A DNA stretch of 6,889 nucleotides from Nitrospirota bacterium (GTDB taxonomy: Bacteria > Nitrospirota > Thermodesulfovibrionia > Thermodesulfovibrionales > JdFR-88), in the NCBI GenBank assembly GCA_021789735.1, contig JAJYJB010000103.1, positions 1-6,889 of the forward strand, in the 5' to 3' direction. Below the pieces are notes generated by a model. It made no database searches. It was not told where the DNA came from and worked only from the letters and a program-made list of their open reading frames with translations. A program made the position numbers and the translations under genes. Positions 1 through 6,052 of the stretch are shown here, piece after piece; positions within the stretch are counted from its first letter, which is position 1, and each line of letters opens with the position of its first letter.

Positions 1-10
1 GCCTCGTATC

Positions 11-24
11 GGGGGGCACCCCCC
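11..24. repeat. G6/C6 inverted repeat at the left edge
   Basis: Six G (11-16), a CA spacer and six C (19-24) form a short perfect inverted repeat; in RNA, five G-C pairs could close around a 4-base loop. No T-run follows on either strand, so it does not look like a complete intrinsic terminator. It could be the end of a gene or element lying to the left of the window. Confidence 0.4.
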
Positions 25-110
25 ACACATTAAGAGGGTGGGATGGTGAGTTAAAATAAAATGGCCGTGTCCGCCCACAGGATTCCCGGAAGACCATTTT
101 TTCTTTAAAA

Positions 111-116
111 AAGGAG
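111..116 (+). promoter_or_regulatory. Shine-Dalgarno of the cupin gene, long spacing
   Basis: AAGGAG at 111-116 is the only strong ribosome-binding match before the cupin ORF. The spacer to the ATG at 132 is 15 bases of A/T, well above the usual 5-10. No in-frame ATG, GTG or TTG lies closer, so the ATG at 132 is kept as the start; the next in-frame ATG (141) is even further away. Confidence 0.5.
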
Positions 117-131
117 ACAAAAAAATTTAAA

Positions 132-497
132 ATGGGGCCCATGATATCGCGCGCCAGCGAAAAAAAGGAATTCTTCATCCCTGAGGGCTGTTATATAGTG
201 GAGTCCTGGAACACGGAGGCGGACAAGTCGGTTTCCATAGCGAGGGCCCGCGTGCTGCCAGGCATTACCACAAAGGCCCACAGGCTTCGCGGCACCGAGG
301 AGAGGTATCTGGTGGTCGAAGGGTCCGGAAGGGTGACAGCAGGCGGCATGCCCGGACAGGACGTCGGACCGGGAGACGTGGTATATATCCCAGCCGGGAC
401 CTCACAGAAGATAGAAAACACAGGGGAAACGGACCTGGTCTTCTACGCTATCTGCACCCCTCCATTTGCTTGCGCAAATTACGAGTCCCTGGAGTAA
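132..497 (+). CDS. Small single-domain cupin protein
   Basis: A 121-residue protein that is essentially one cupin_2 beta-barrel. Cupin motif 1 spans G44 to G64 and keeps H50 and E57, but the second motif-1 histidine is L52. Motif 2 starts at G81 and follows the G-x5-P-x-G pattern (P87, G89, then N96), but the usual histidine is Q92. Two of the four classical metal ligands are therefore replaced. It may bind metal weakly, use other ligands, or act as a metal-free sugar or small-molecule binder. Similar cupins with the sequence IPAG-[TV]-SQ are, from memory, common as stand-alone bacterial proteins of unknown function, so the substitutions are probably family traits and not decay. There is no signal peptide, so it should be cytoplasmic. 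It is convergent with the 60-residue gene and has no operon partner in view. The substrate is unknown. Confidence 0.9.
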   Translation: MGPMISRASEKKEFFIPEGCYIVESWNTEADKSVSIARARVLPGITTKAHRLRGTEERYLVVEGSGRVTAGGMPGQDVGPGDVVYIPAGTSQKIENTGETDLVFYAICTPPFACANYESLE

Positions 498-516
498 AAG
501 CGGGATAAACAAAATT

Positions 517-586
517 AAAAAACCAATTCCACTTAGCTTGCTGCAAGGTTGCGGACTGTGCGAGGGGGGCCTTGGCCTTGGTTTTT
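517..586 (+). terminator. Branched inverted repeat ending in T5, downstream of the cupin gene
   Basis: AAAAACCAA (518-526) pairs perfectly with TTGGTTTTT (578-586). Inside the 51-base loop, CAAGG (544-548) pairs with CCTTG (570-574), and CCTTGG occurs twice in tandem (570-581). The outer stem ends in T5 on the plus strand, as expected for termination of the cupin transcript. The large branched loop is atypical for a simple intrinsic terminator, so a small structured 3' UTR is also possible. Confidence 0.4.
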
Positions 587-587
587 G

Positions 588-631
588 AAAAAAATTCAAT
601 ACCCTGCAGCTTGATGCAGGGTATTGAATTT
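588..631 (-). terminator. Strong hairpin terminator between convergent genes
   Basis: Positions 592-608 and 615-631 form a perfect 17-bp stem closed by the 6-base loop GCTTGA. On the minus strand the stem is followed by a T-run (A7 on the plus strand at 588-594, partly within the stem), which is a classical intrinsic terminator for the 60-residue gene whose stop codon is just upstream at 648-650. On the plus strand only a short T-run follows, so it may also back up termination of the cupin gene. Confidence 0.85.
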
Positions 632-647
632 AAACAAATAAAAAAGA

Positions 648-830
648 CTACTTGTAAATGTAGGCGTTCAGGCCTATTATCAGCGGTTTCCCGTCAATCG
701 TTACGGATGTCTTCATGTTGCCCCGCGTGCTGGCCACCACAAGGGTTTTGCCTGATGCGCTCGGCGCCGGCTCCTCAAGATCACATGTGATTATGAGCTT
801 TTTGCCTTCGATCTTCGCTTCTACTGCCAT
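648..830 (-). CDS. Conserved-looking 60-residue protein of unknown function
   Basis: A 60-residue protein that I do not recognise as a named family. The sequence is dominated by alternating hydrophobic and polar stretches (KKLIITCDL at 10-18, KTLVVAS at 28-34, TSVTIDGKPLIIG at 41-53), suggesting a small all-beta fold. It has one cysteine (C16), no signal peptide and no membrane segment. I have an unverified impression of similar short proteins in other bacteria. The start is supported by GAGGTG (841-846 on the plus strand) with a 10-base spacer to the ATG. It lies between the terminator of the mltG operon and its own strong terminator, so it appears to be an independent one-gene transcript. 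A real ORF is likely because start, ribosome site and terminator all fit; the function is unknown. Confidence 0.75.
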   Translation of the reverse strand: MAVEAKIEGKKLIITCDLEEPAPSASGKTLVVASTRGNMKTSVTIDGKPLIIGLNAYIYK

Positions 831-865
831 TTTTGTGTGTCACCTCTGCGTTATGGCGCCCCTGT

Positions 866-895
866 TTTAAAAACAAGCAAATAAAATAATGTAAA
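866..895 (-). promoter_or_regulatory. Possible promoter of the 60-residue gene
   Basis: On the minus strand, TTTACA (plus 890-895) is followed after 18 bases by TTTAAA (plus 866-871), in a locally AT-rich patch between two GC-rich stretches. It lies downstream of the operon terminator and about 20 bases upstream of the gene's ribosome site. The match to the sigma-70 consensus is moderate. Confidence 0.35.
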
Positions 896-910
896 ACCCT
901 TTTGCCGGGG

Positions 911-950
911 AAAACAGAGCGCCGGGCATGGCCTTCCGGCTGTTTTTTTT
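911..950 (-). terminator. Terminator at the end of the mltG-ispG-panC operon
   Basis: AAAACA (911-916) pairs with TGTTTT (941-946) and GCCGG (921-925) with CCGGC (936-940), with a 4-base bulge (917-920) and a 10-base loop. It begins 4 bases after the stop codon of the thioredoxin-like gene when read on the minus strand, where it ends in T4. On the plus strand the T-run is longer (T8, 943-950), so it could also stop antisense transcripts entering the operon from the left. Confidence 0.55.
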
Positions 951-954
951 CAGG

Positions 955-1293
955 TCAGTGCAGCGGGCCGGACGAGATTATTTTTTCCACTTCGACCTTT
1001 ATGAGCGTCGAGGGTATGCCCCCGTGGATCTTTGGCACGCCGTTTATGAGCACTATGGGCGCGGTTATGACGCCCTGGCTCAGCAGCTCCCTGATCTCGG
1101 AAAAACCGTCCGCCTCGTCATTGAAGAGGTCTATGTATTCGACGCTCGTCACTGAAGGGTAGTTGTAGTTGAGGTCGTTCCTGAGCTCATTGGCTATGAG
1201 CTGGTTTTGCTCCTGCTCGCCAAAAGCTGCATCGGTGCCAGGCGCCCAGTTGGCCGGATTGTCTAATATCTGTATGTGGACCCTGTTTAACAT
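955..1293 (-). CDS. Thioredoxin-fold-like protein without cysteines
   Basis: A 112-residue protein. The pattern is beta (VHIQIL, 5-10), a loop, a helix (about 26-40), beta (VEYIDL, 51-56), a helix (about 63-74), then an AP-IVLING segment (78-85) that looks like the cis-proline strand of thioredoxin-like folds, followed by GVPKIHGGIP and a C-terminal helix. This resembles the YuzD/DUF1462 and glutaredoxin-like families, but the protein contains no cysteine at all, and the CxxC site after the first strand reads NPANWAP. Thiol redox chemistry is therefore excluded, and a binding or structural role is more likely. The family assignment is an inference from pattern. It is the last gene of the minus-strand operon, 26 bases after panC; an AAAGGA about 16 bases before the ATG and the purine-rich GAAGAAGA nearer to it are the possible ribosome sites. 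Confidence 0.75.
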   Translation of the reverse strand: MLNRVHIQILDNPANWAPGTDAAFGEQEQNQLIANELRNDLNYNYPSVTSVEYIDLFNDEADGFSEIRELLSQGVITAPIVLINGVPKIHGGIPSTLIKVEVEKIISSGPLH

Positions 1294-1319
1294 TTTTGTC
1301 TTCTTCTTTTCCTTTGGCT

Positions 1320-2174
1320 TTATTTTAAATCATTTACCAGAAGGTTGTCTATAAGCCTGGTCGTCCCAACGACCACGGCGCCTGCCAGGACTATGCCGTT
1401 TTTTTCAATAATTTCAAGCTCTTGGAGAGTTTCCGGGTCGTAAGCGGCCATGTACTGCACCTGTCTGACCAGCGGCTCCCCGGAGAGCGCCCCGCGCATT
1501 GCCTCCCCGACCCGCGCGGCGCTCCTTTGCCCCTCTTTCAGGGTCTTTTCCCCTGCCCGCAGCGCCAGGTAAAGGGCCGTGGCCGCCTTTCTTTCCTCAG
1601 GGACAAGATAGGCGTTCCTGGAGCTCATCGCCAGCCCGTCGGGCTCCCTCACCGTGGGGCAGACAGCCACTTCAAGCGGCAGGTCCAGGTCCCTGACGAG
1701 CCTTTTTATGATGACCGACTGCTGGTAGTCTTTTTGTCCGAAATAGGCCCTCGACGGCTGTACGGTATTGAAAAGCTTCAGCACCACGGTGGCCACCCCC
1801 TGGAAATGCCCCGGCCTGAACCGTCCGCACATCTTTTCGGACAGCCCCCCTACCTCGACCCTGGTGGAGAAATCCGGCGGATACATGCTTTCCTTTTCCG
1901 GCAGGAACACAAAGTCGGCCAGGCCTTCCAGCTTTTCAAGGTCATCGCTTAAGGCCCTCGGGTAGCGGTCGAAATCCTCCCCCGGGGAAAACTGGATGGG
2001 GTTTACGAATATGCTTGCGACGACGATGTCGTTTTCCGCCCTGGCCGCCTTGACCAGGGACAGGTGCCCTTCATGAAGCGCGCCCATGGTGGGCACAAAC
2101 CCTATGGTCCTGCCGCTCCTTTTTTCCTTTATGGCGGTCTCCCTCATCACGCGGGGAAGCCTTATGGTTTCCAT
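1320..2174 (-). CDS. panC: Pantoate-beta-alanine ligase (pantothenate synthetase)
   Basis: Joins pantoate and beta-alanine with ATP, through a pantoyl-adenylate, to make pantothenate, the precursor of CoA; it acts in the cytoplasm. The 284 residues match the usual family length. All hallmark motifs are present: VPTMGALHEGHLSL (27-40, with H34 and H37 of the nucleotidyltransferase HxGH-type signature), FVNPIQF (56-62, pantoate site), CGRFRPGHFQGV (116-127), YFGQKDYQQ (144-152) and REPDGLAMSSRN (176-187, KMSKS-like loop). The ATG lies inside the 3' end of ispG (13-base overlap including stop), and GGGAGG (plus 2182-2187) sits 7 bases before it, so the two genes are probably translationally coupled. 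No panB or panD is visible in the window. Confidence 0.98.
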   Translation of the reverse strand: METIRLPRVMRETAIKEKRSGRTIGFVPTMGALHEGHLSLVKAARAENDIVVASIFVNPIQFSPGEDFDRYPRALSDDLEKLEGLADFVFLPEKESMYPPDFSTRVEVGGLSEKMCGRFRPGHFQGVATVVLKLFNTVQPSRAYFGQKDYQQSVIIKRLVRDLDLPLEVAVCPTVREPDGLAMSSRNAYLVPEERKAATALYLALRAGEKTLKEGQRSAARVGEAMRGALSGEPLVRQVQYMAAYDPETLQELEIIEKNGIVLAGAVVVGTTRLIDNLLVNDLK

Positions 2175-3214
2175 TGGCTGACCTCCCGGATGAGCTCGTC
2201 AAGCAGCTCCTCTTCCTTTACCGTCCTCAAAAGCTTGCCTTTCCTGAAGATCATCCCCATGCCCTTTGAGCCCGTGATGCCGAAGTCCGCCTCCTTGGCC
2301 TCTCCCGGCCCGTTTACCACACAGCCCATGACCGCCACCTTCACGGGCCTCGGGAGCCTGAGCCCGCGGAGTTTTTTCTCGGCCAGGGTCGCGAGCCTTT
2401 CGATATCTATCGTCGTGCGCCCGCATGTGGGACAAGACACCAGTTCCACCCCCGGCTGCCTGAGCCCAAGGCTCTCAAGTATCTGCAGCGCCACACGGAC
2501 CTCGTTCACCGGGTTGCCCGTAAGCGAGACCCGCATGGTGTCCCCTATGCCCTCCGAAAGCAGCACCCCAAGGCCCACCGCGCTCTTTACCGTGCCCACG
2601 GAAGGCGGGCCGGCCTCCGAAATGCCTATGTGCAGGGGACAATCGGAGCTCTTCGAGAAAAGCCTGTAGGCCTCCACCGTTGTGGGCACATTCGATGCCT
2701 TGAGGGAGACCTTTATAAGGCCGAAACCCAGCCCCTCTAGAAGGGAAATCTCCTTCAGCGCGCTTTCCACGAGCGCCTGGGCGGAGGGACGCCCGTATTT
2801 CGCAAGCAGGTCCTTCTCAAGGGAGCCAGCATTGACGCCCACGCGGACGGGCACCTGCCTGTCCTTGAGCGCCAGCACCACCTCCCTGAGCTTCCAGCCG
2901 GCCCCGATGTTGCCGGGGTTTATCCTGAGGGCGTCCACACCCTGCCTGAGCGCCTCGAGGGCCAGCCTCCAGTCAAAATGTATGTCTGCCACAACGGGAA
3001 GCGGGGAGCCTTTTTTTATCGGCCCCAGCGCCCTGGCCGCCTCCATGTCCGGCACAGCAAGCCGGATGATCTCGCAACCCGCCTTGGCAAGCGCCCTGAC
3101 CTGCCTGAGCGTGGCCGCGGTGTCCCTTGTGTCCGTATTGGTCATGGACTGGACGGACACCGGGCTTCCGCCGCCTATGGGGACATTGCCGATCTTTATC
3201 TGTCTTGTTTTCAT
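2162..3214 (-). CDS. ispG: 4-hydroxy-3-methylbut-2-enyl diphosphate synthase (MEP pathway)
   Basis: Reduces 2-C-methyl-D-erythritol 2,4-cyclodiphosphate to HMBPP with electrons from flavodoxin or ferredoxin, the penultimate step of the MEP isoprenoid pathway. At 350 residues it is the short two-domain bacterial form: a TIM barrel (about 1-245), then the iron-sulfur domain. The 4Fe-4S ligands are visible as C261 and C264 in SCPTCGR, C298 in MGCVVNGPGEA, and E305. Other conserved stretches are PVSVQSMTNTDTRD (18-31), VADIHFDWRLAL (75-86) and RINPGNIG (97-104). The ATG overlaps the mltG stop by 4 bases (ATGA), with GGAGGC (plus 3227-3232) 12 bases upstream, so it is likely translated by coupling. 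The cluster implies an oxygen-sensitive enzyme; nothing looks damaged. Confidence 0.98.
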   Translation of the reverse strand: MKTRQIKIGNVPIGGGSPVSVQSMTNTDTRDTAATLRQVRALAKAGCEIIRLAVPDMEAARALGPIKKGSPLPVVADIHFDWRLALEALRQGVDALRINPGNIGAGWKLREVVLALKDRQVPVRVGVNAGSLEKDLLAKYGRPSAQALVESALKEISLLEGLGFGLIKVSLKASNVPTTVEAYRLFSKSSDCPLHIGISEAGPPSVGTVKSAVGLGVLLSEGIGDTMRVSLTGNPVNEVRVALQILESLGLRQPGVELVSCPTCGRTTIDIERLATLAEKKLRGLRLPRPVKVAVMGCVVNGPGEAKEADFGITGSKGMGMIFRKGKLLRTVKEEELLDELIREVSQWKP

Positions 3215-4326
3215 TTTTTTCCGGATGCCTCCACGGCTGTCATCTCCTTTGTGTTTTGCTGCGCCGCGTCCGCGCTTCCGTTTATAAGGGCCTCCTGCCG
3301 CTCCTTGAGCTCCGCTCGGGAGTTGAGTATGGCGGCCTCCTGCTCCTTGTACGTGACGGAGAAAGTGTGCGTCCCGTCATAGTTCGACTCGAAATAAAGA
3401 TAAGGCACCCTGGCGGGGTAGAGGGCCGCTTCTATTGACTTCAGTCCGGGGGAGTCTATCGGGCCGGGCGGGAGCCCTTTTATCCTGTAGGTGTTATATT
3501 TCGTGCAGCTCCTCAAGTCCTGGGCGGTCACACCTTCGCAAAAAGGTTTTACCCCGTAAACAGCGGTGGGGTCCGCCTGCAGGGGCATCCCCTTTTTAAG
3601 CCTGTTGTAAAAGACCCCCGCTATTACCGGCCTTTCGGAATCCTTTACCGCCTCCCGCTCCACAATGGAAGCCATGGTCAGGACGCTGTTCAAGTCCAGG
3701 CCTTCCTCCTGCGCCCTTGCACGGAGCTTCCCGTCATATGCCTGCATCAGCCTGTTCACCATCTCCGTCAACACCTGCTCCGGCGGGTCCCCTTTCGGAA
3801 AAGAATATGATGCCGGAAACAGGTATCCCTCAAGGGAGGGGGCGTCTATATGCAGTTTGGCCAGGAAAGCCTTGTCGGTGGCGAGGCGGTCAAAATCCGC
3901 GGCGCTCATTATGTTCTTTTCCACCAGCTTCTGCCTGATCTCCCGCAGGCTGTCGCCCTCCACGATGGTGACCAGGTTTTTAAGCATCTTGCCGTTTTTG
4001 AGCATCTGGAATATGAACCAGGGGGTCATGCCGCCGTCCAGGTCGTAATAGCCGGCCTTCAGCCCTCTGTCCGCCCCCGTAAGCCTTGCGGCAATGACAA
4101 AGAGCCCGGCATCCCCGATATACCCCTTATGCTTCAGCATGTCCGCGGCCTGCCTGAACGTGGTGCCGGGGGCTATCCATATCTCCTCCGGCCCCTTGGA
4201 GGGGTCCGAAGGGATGGCGAACTGGATGATGACATACAGCGCCATCATCGCCACGGAAACGGCCAGAAAGAACAATAACTGTTTTTTCATTTTCTGCTTT
4301 TTCTTTTTCTTTTTTCTTTTTCCCAT
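3211..4326 (-). CDS. mltG: Endolytic murein transglycosylase (YceG-like)
   Basis: An inner-membrane enzyme that cuts nascent glycan strands within the chain and is thought to set glycan length by terminating polymerisation. Of 371 residues, 1-16 are cytoplasmic and extremely lysine-rich, 16-37 form the single membrane segment, about 45-115 resemble the LysM-like subdomain, and about 120-345 are the catalytic YceG domain. The catalytic glutamate is E223 in MASIVEREA (equivalent to E. coli E218). Other family motifs are EGYLFPASY (166-174), LQADPTAVYG (249-258), YNTY (277-280) and GLPPGPIDSPG (284-294). The last 25 or so residues are a polar Ala/Gln/Lys tail beyond the domain. It is the first gene of the operon with ispG and panC. 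The next in-frame Met is residue 13, which would still leave the membrane segment intact; ATG at 4326 is chosen because GGAGG lies just before it, although very close (2 bases). Confidence 0.96.
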   Translation of the reverse strand: MGKRKKKKKKQKMKKQLLFFLAVSVAMMALYVIIQFAIPSDPSKGPEEIWIAPGTTFRQAADMLKHKGYIGDAGLFVIAARLTGADRGLKAGYYDLDGGMTPWFIFQMLKNGKMLKNLVTIVEGDSLREIRQKLVEKNIMSAADFDRLATDKAFLAKLHIDAPSLEGYLFPASYSFPKGDPPEQVLTEMVNRLMQAYDGKLRARAQEEGLDLNSVLTMASIVEREAVKDSERPVIAGVFYNRLKKGMPLQADPTAVYGVKPFCEGVTAQDLRSCTKYNTYRIKGLPPGPIDSPGLKSIEAALYPARVPYLYFESNYDGTHTFSVTYKEQEAAILNSRAELKERQEALINGSADAAQQNTKEMTAVEASGKK

Positions 4327-4344
4327 TCCCTCCGCGCGGCAAGG

Positions 4345-4351
4345 ACCTCCT
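4345..4351 (-). promoter_or_regulatory. Perfect but distant Shine-Dalgarno upstream of mltG
   Basis: AGGAGGT on the minus strand is a perfect ribosome-binding match but lies 18 bases before the mltG ATG, with no in-frame ATG, GTG or TTG at a better distance. It overlaps the self-complementary CTCC-A-GGAG, which could hide it in the mRNA. A second GGAGG ends only 2 bases before the ATG. The combination of one site too far and one too near is unusual. Confidence 0.4.
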
Positions 4352-4354
4352 GGA

Positions 4355-4400
4355 GCGCAAAAATAAAGAAAAACGCCCTCTTATATGGATGTCTTTGCGC
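4355..4400. repeat. GCGCAAA/TTTGCGC inverted repeat in the mltG-deoA intergenic region
   Basis: GCGCAAA (4355-4361) and TTTGCGC (4394-4400) are perfect reverse complements separated by 32 bases, one AT-rich block apart. It could be a pair of operator half-sites or a 5' UTR stem of the mltG transcript. Apart from this and the plus-strand promoter, I see no convincing sigma-70 promoter for mltG in 4327-4523. Confidence 0.35.
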
Positions 4401-4486
4401 CGTGCTGAGCGGGCAGGCGCATGGCGGAGGAGATACGGCTTTCTGGACCCATCGGTGACATGACCTATTTTAACAGATTTTTAAAA

Positions 4487-4515
4487 TTGACCCTTTTTTG
4501 TTTTTTAACTAAACT
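4487..4515 (+). promoter_or_regulatory. Sigma-70-type promoter placing the start site near the deoA ATG
   Basis: TTGACC (4487-4492), a 17-base spacer and TAAACT (4510-4515) form a good sigma-70-type promoter. With the usual 6-8 bases from the -10 box to the transcription start, the mRNA would begin around 4521-4524, at or next to the ATG at 4524. No Shine-Dalgarno exists here; the bases before the ATG (CTATCTCCTC) are even pyrimidine-rich. This points to a leaderless or nearly leaderless mRNA. Confidence 0.6.
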
Positions 4516-4523
4516 ATCTCCTC

Positions 4524-5867
4524 ATGAGAGCGGTGGACCTGATAAGGAAAAAGCGGAACGGCGGGGCCCTTTCCGGCCCGGAGATATCTTTCTTGATCGA
4601 AGGCAACATCAAGGGACAGGTGCCCGATTACCAGATGGCCGCTTTCCTCATGGCGGTCTACAACAGAGGGATGAACGACGAGGAGACCATCGCCCTTACG
4701 GGGGCCATGGCCTCTACCGGCAGGAAGCTGGAGCTGGGGGGCCTGCAGGGCGTAAAGATAGACAAGCATTCCACCGGAGGGGTAGGGGACAAGACGCAGC
4801 TTATACTCGCCCCGCTCATGGCCGCGATGGGCCTGAAGGTGCCCTCCATAGCGGGCAGGGGGCTCGGCCACACGGGGGGGTCGATAGACAAGATATCCTC
4901 CATCCCCGGGTTCAGGACGGACCTTGGGCCGGAAGAGCTTATGGGGTGCCTGAAGACCGCCGGGTTCTTCATAAACGAGCAGACGGAAGAGATCAATCCG
5001 GCGGACAAAAAAATCTACGCCATGAGGGACGCTACCGCCACGGTGGAGTCCATTCCGCTCATCGCCGCAAGCATAATGAGCAAGAAGCTCCTGGAGGGGC
5101 TGGACGCGCTTGTGCTTGACGTAAAGACAGGCTCCGGGGCGCTGACGAGGGGGCTTGATGAGGCCAGGCGGCTTGCGGAGCTGATGGTCAGGATAGGCAA
5201 TTCCATGGGGGTGATGACCATCGCCCTTATAACCGATATGGACGCTCCCCTTGGGCGCTCCGTGGGAAACGCCCTGGAGCTCAAGGAGTGCATATCCGCT
5301 CTCAAGGGAAGTTTCGCCCCGGACCTTATGGAAGTCACCATGAGCCTTGCGGCCTGGATGCTGCACCTTGCCGACGCGGTCAGCGAGGAGGTCCGCCCAC
5401 AGAGGCTGAGTGAGAACCTGCTTAAGAGGTATAAGGACGAGATATGGGACTATATAGAGCACGGGGACGCCTTTGCCAAGCTGGTTGAGTGCGTGGATGC
5501 CCAGCACGGCAACCCGGATGCCGTGCTGAAGCCGGCGCTTCTGCCCGCCGCGCGCCATATAAAGCCGGTGCTTTCCCCATGGAACGGCTACATCACCAGG
5601 ATGGACGCCTTCGCGGTGGGCCAGGCATCGGCACTGCTTGGGGCAGGAAGGGCGATGATGGATGAGGACATAGACCCGGCGGCGGGGATAATCATAGGCA
5701 AAAAACCCGGGGACTCCGTCAAGGCGGACACCCCTTTTGCGACGCTCCACACGAATGACCCTTCAAGGCTTAAGGAGGCCGAGGAGGCGCTCCTTTCAGG
5801 CATCGAAATAGGCGACAGGGAGCCCCCGAAAAGAAGGCTCATACACGACGTGATACTTCCGGGCTGA
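4524..5867 (+). CDS. deoA: Thymidine / pyrimidine-nucleoside phosphorylase
   Basis: Splits (deoxy)pyrimidine nucleosides with phosphate into base and (deoxy)ribose-1-phosphate in nucleoside salvage; a cytoplasmic dimer in the family. The 447 residues show the three expected domains: N-terminal helical domain (about 1-70), the large phosphoribosyltransferase-like domain (about 75-310) and the C-terminal PYNP_C domain (about 348-420). The start MRAVDLIRKKR matches the family N-terminus. Phosphate-loop KHSTGGVGDK is at 81-90, and pyrimidine-binding R168, S183 and K187 correspond to E. coli R171, S186 and K190. Oddities: the signature AGRGLGHTGGSIDKIS (110-125) has A110, S120 and S125 where the classical motif has Ser, Thr and Glu, and Q92 takes the place of a phosphate-site Ser. 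Specificity (thymidine only, or uridine too, as in Pdp) cannot be decided. No other deo gene is adjacent. Confidence 0.93.
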   Translation: MRAVDLIRKKRNGGALSGPEISFLIEGNIKGQVPDYQMAAFLMAVYNRGMNDEETIALTGAMASTGRKLELGGLQGVKIDKHSTGGVGDKTQLILAPLMAAMGLKVPSIAGRGLGHTGGSIDKISSIPGFRTDLGPEELMGCLKTAGFFINEQTEEINPADKKIYAMRDATATVESIPLIAASIMSKKLLEGLDALVLDVKTGSGALTRGLDEARRLAELMVRIGNSMGVMTIALITDMDAPLGRSVGNALELKECISALKGSFAPDLMEVTMSLAAWMLHLADAVSEEVRPQRLSENLLKRYKDEIWDYIEHGDAFAKLVECVDAQHGNPDAVLKPALLPAARHIKPVLSPWNGYITRMDAFAVGQASALLGAGRAMMDEDIDPAAGIIIGKKPGDSVKADTPFATLHTNDPSRLKEAEEALLSGIEIGDREPPKRRLIHDVILPG

Positions 5868-5911
5868 AAAAATCCATCCGCCTCCATGCGTTTATCCGGT
5901 TTTTCGCTGCG

Positions 5912-5937
5912 CTCGCCGTTTCAGGGGAAACGGTGGG
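5912..5937 (+). terminator. Hairpin after deoA, without a T-run
   Basis: An 11-pair stem (5912-5922 with 5927-5937, two G-T wobbles) is closed by the 4-base loop AGGG; the core CCGTTTC/GAAACGG is perfect. It lies 45 bases after the phosphorylase stop and is the best candidate for ending its transcript, but it is followed by GGGGGC and not by T. It may instead be a structured 3' end or need Rho. Confidence 0.4.
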
Positions 5938-6052
5938 GGCAGCCGGCCTCTGTCCTCACTGAATAAAGTTGTGCCCCGGAAACAATTGCGCATTGAAACA
6001 TGGCGTCTTCCGTGAATTTTGTCCGGTAAAGAGCGTCCAGTAGTTCGTAGCG

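Noticed and set aside
58..102. AAAATGG/CCATTTT inverted repeat followed by T as a terminator before the cupin gene
   Set aside because: The 7-bp, AT-rich stem with a 29-base loop is too weak; it could equally be chance in an AT-rich leader.
1422..1952. 176-codon plus-strand ORF inside panC
   Set aside because: Antisense to conserved panC motifs, with Pro/Arg/Gly-rich translation typical of a shadow frame.
2064..2669. 201-codon plus-strand ORF opposite panC/ispG, and a similar one at 2682-3287
   Set aside because: Both lie antisense to well-supported ispG and panC, are Ser/Pro/Arg-rich, and lack ribosome sites and motifs.
4421..5119. 232-codon plus-strand ORF with a GGAGGAG near its start
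   Set aside because: Most of it overlaps deoA in another frame, the translation is low-complexity, and the GGAGGAG lies inside the ORF instead of before its start.
4509..5750. 413-codon minus-strand ORF opposite deoA
   Set aside because: It is the antisense shadow of a clearly recognised phosphorylase. Its translation is Arg/His/Gly/Pro-rich without any family motif, as expected for GC-rich antisense frames.
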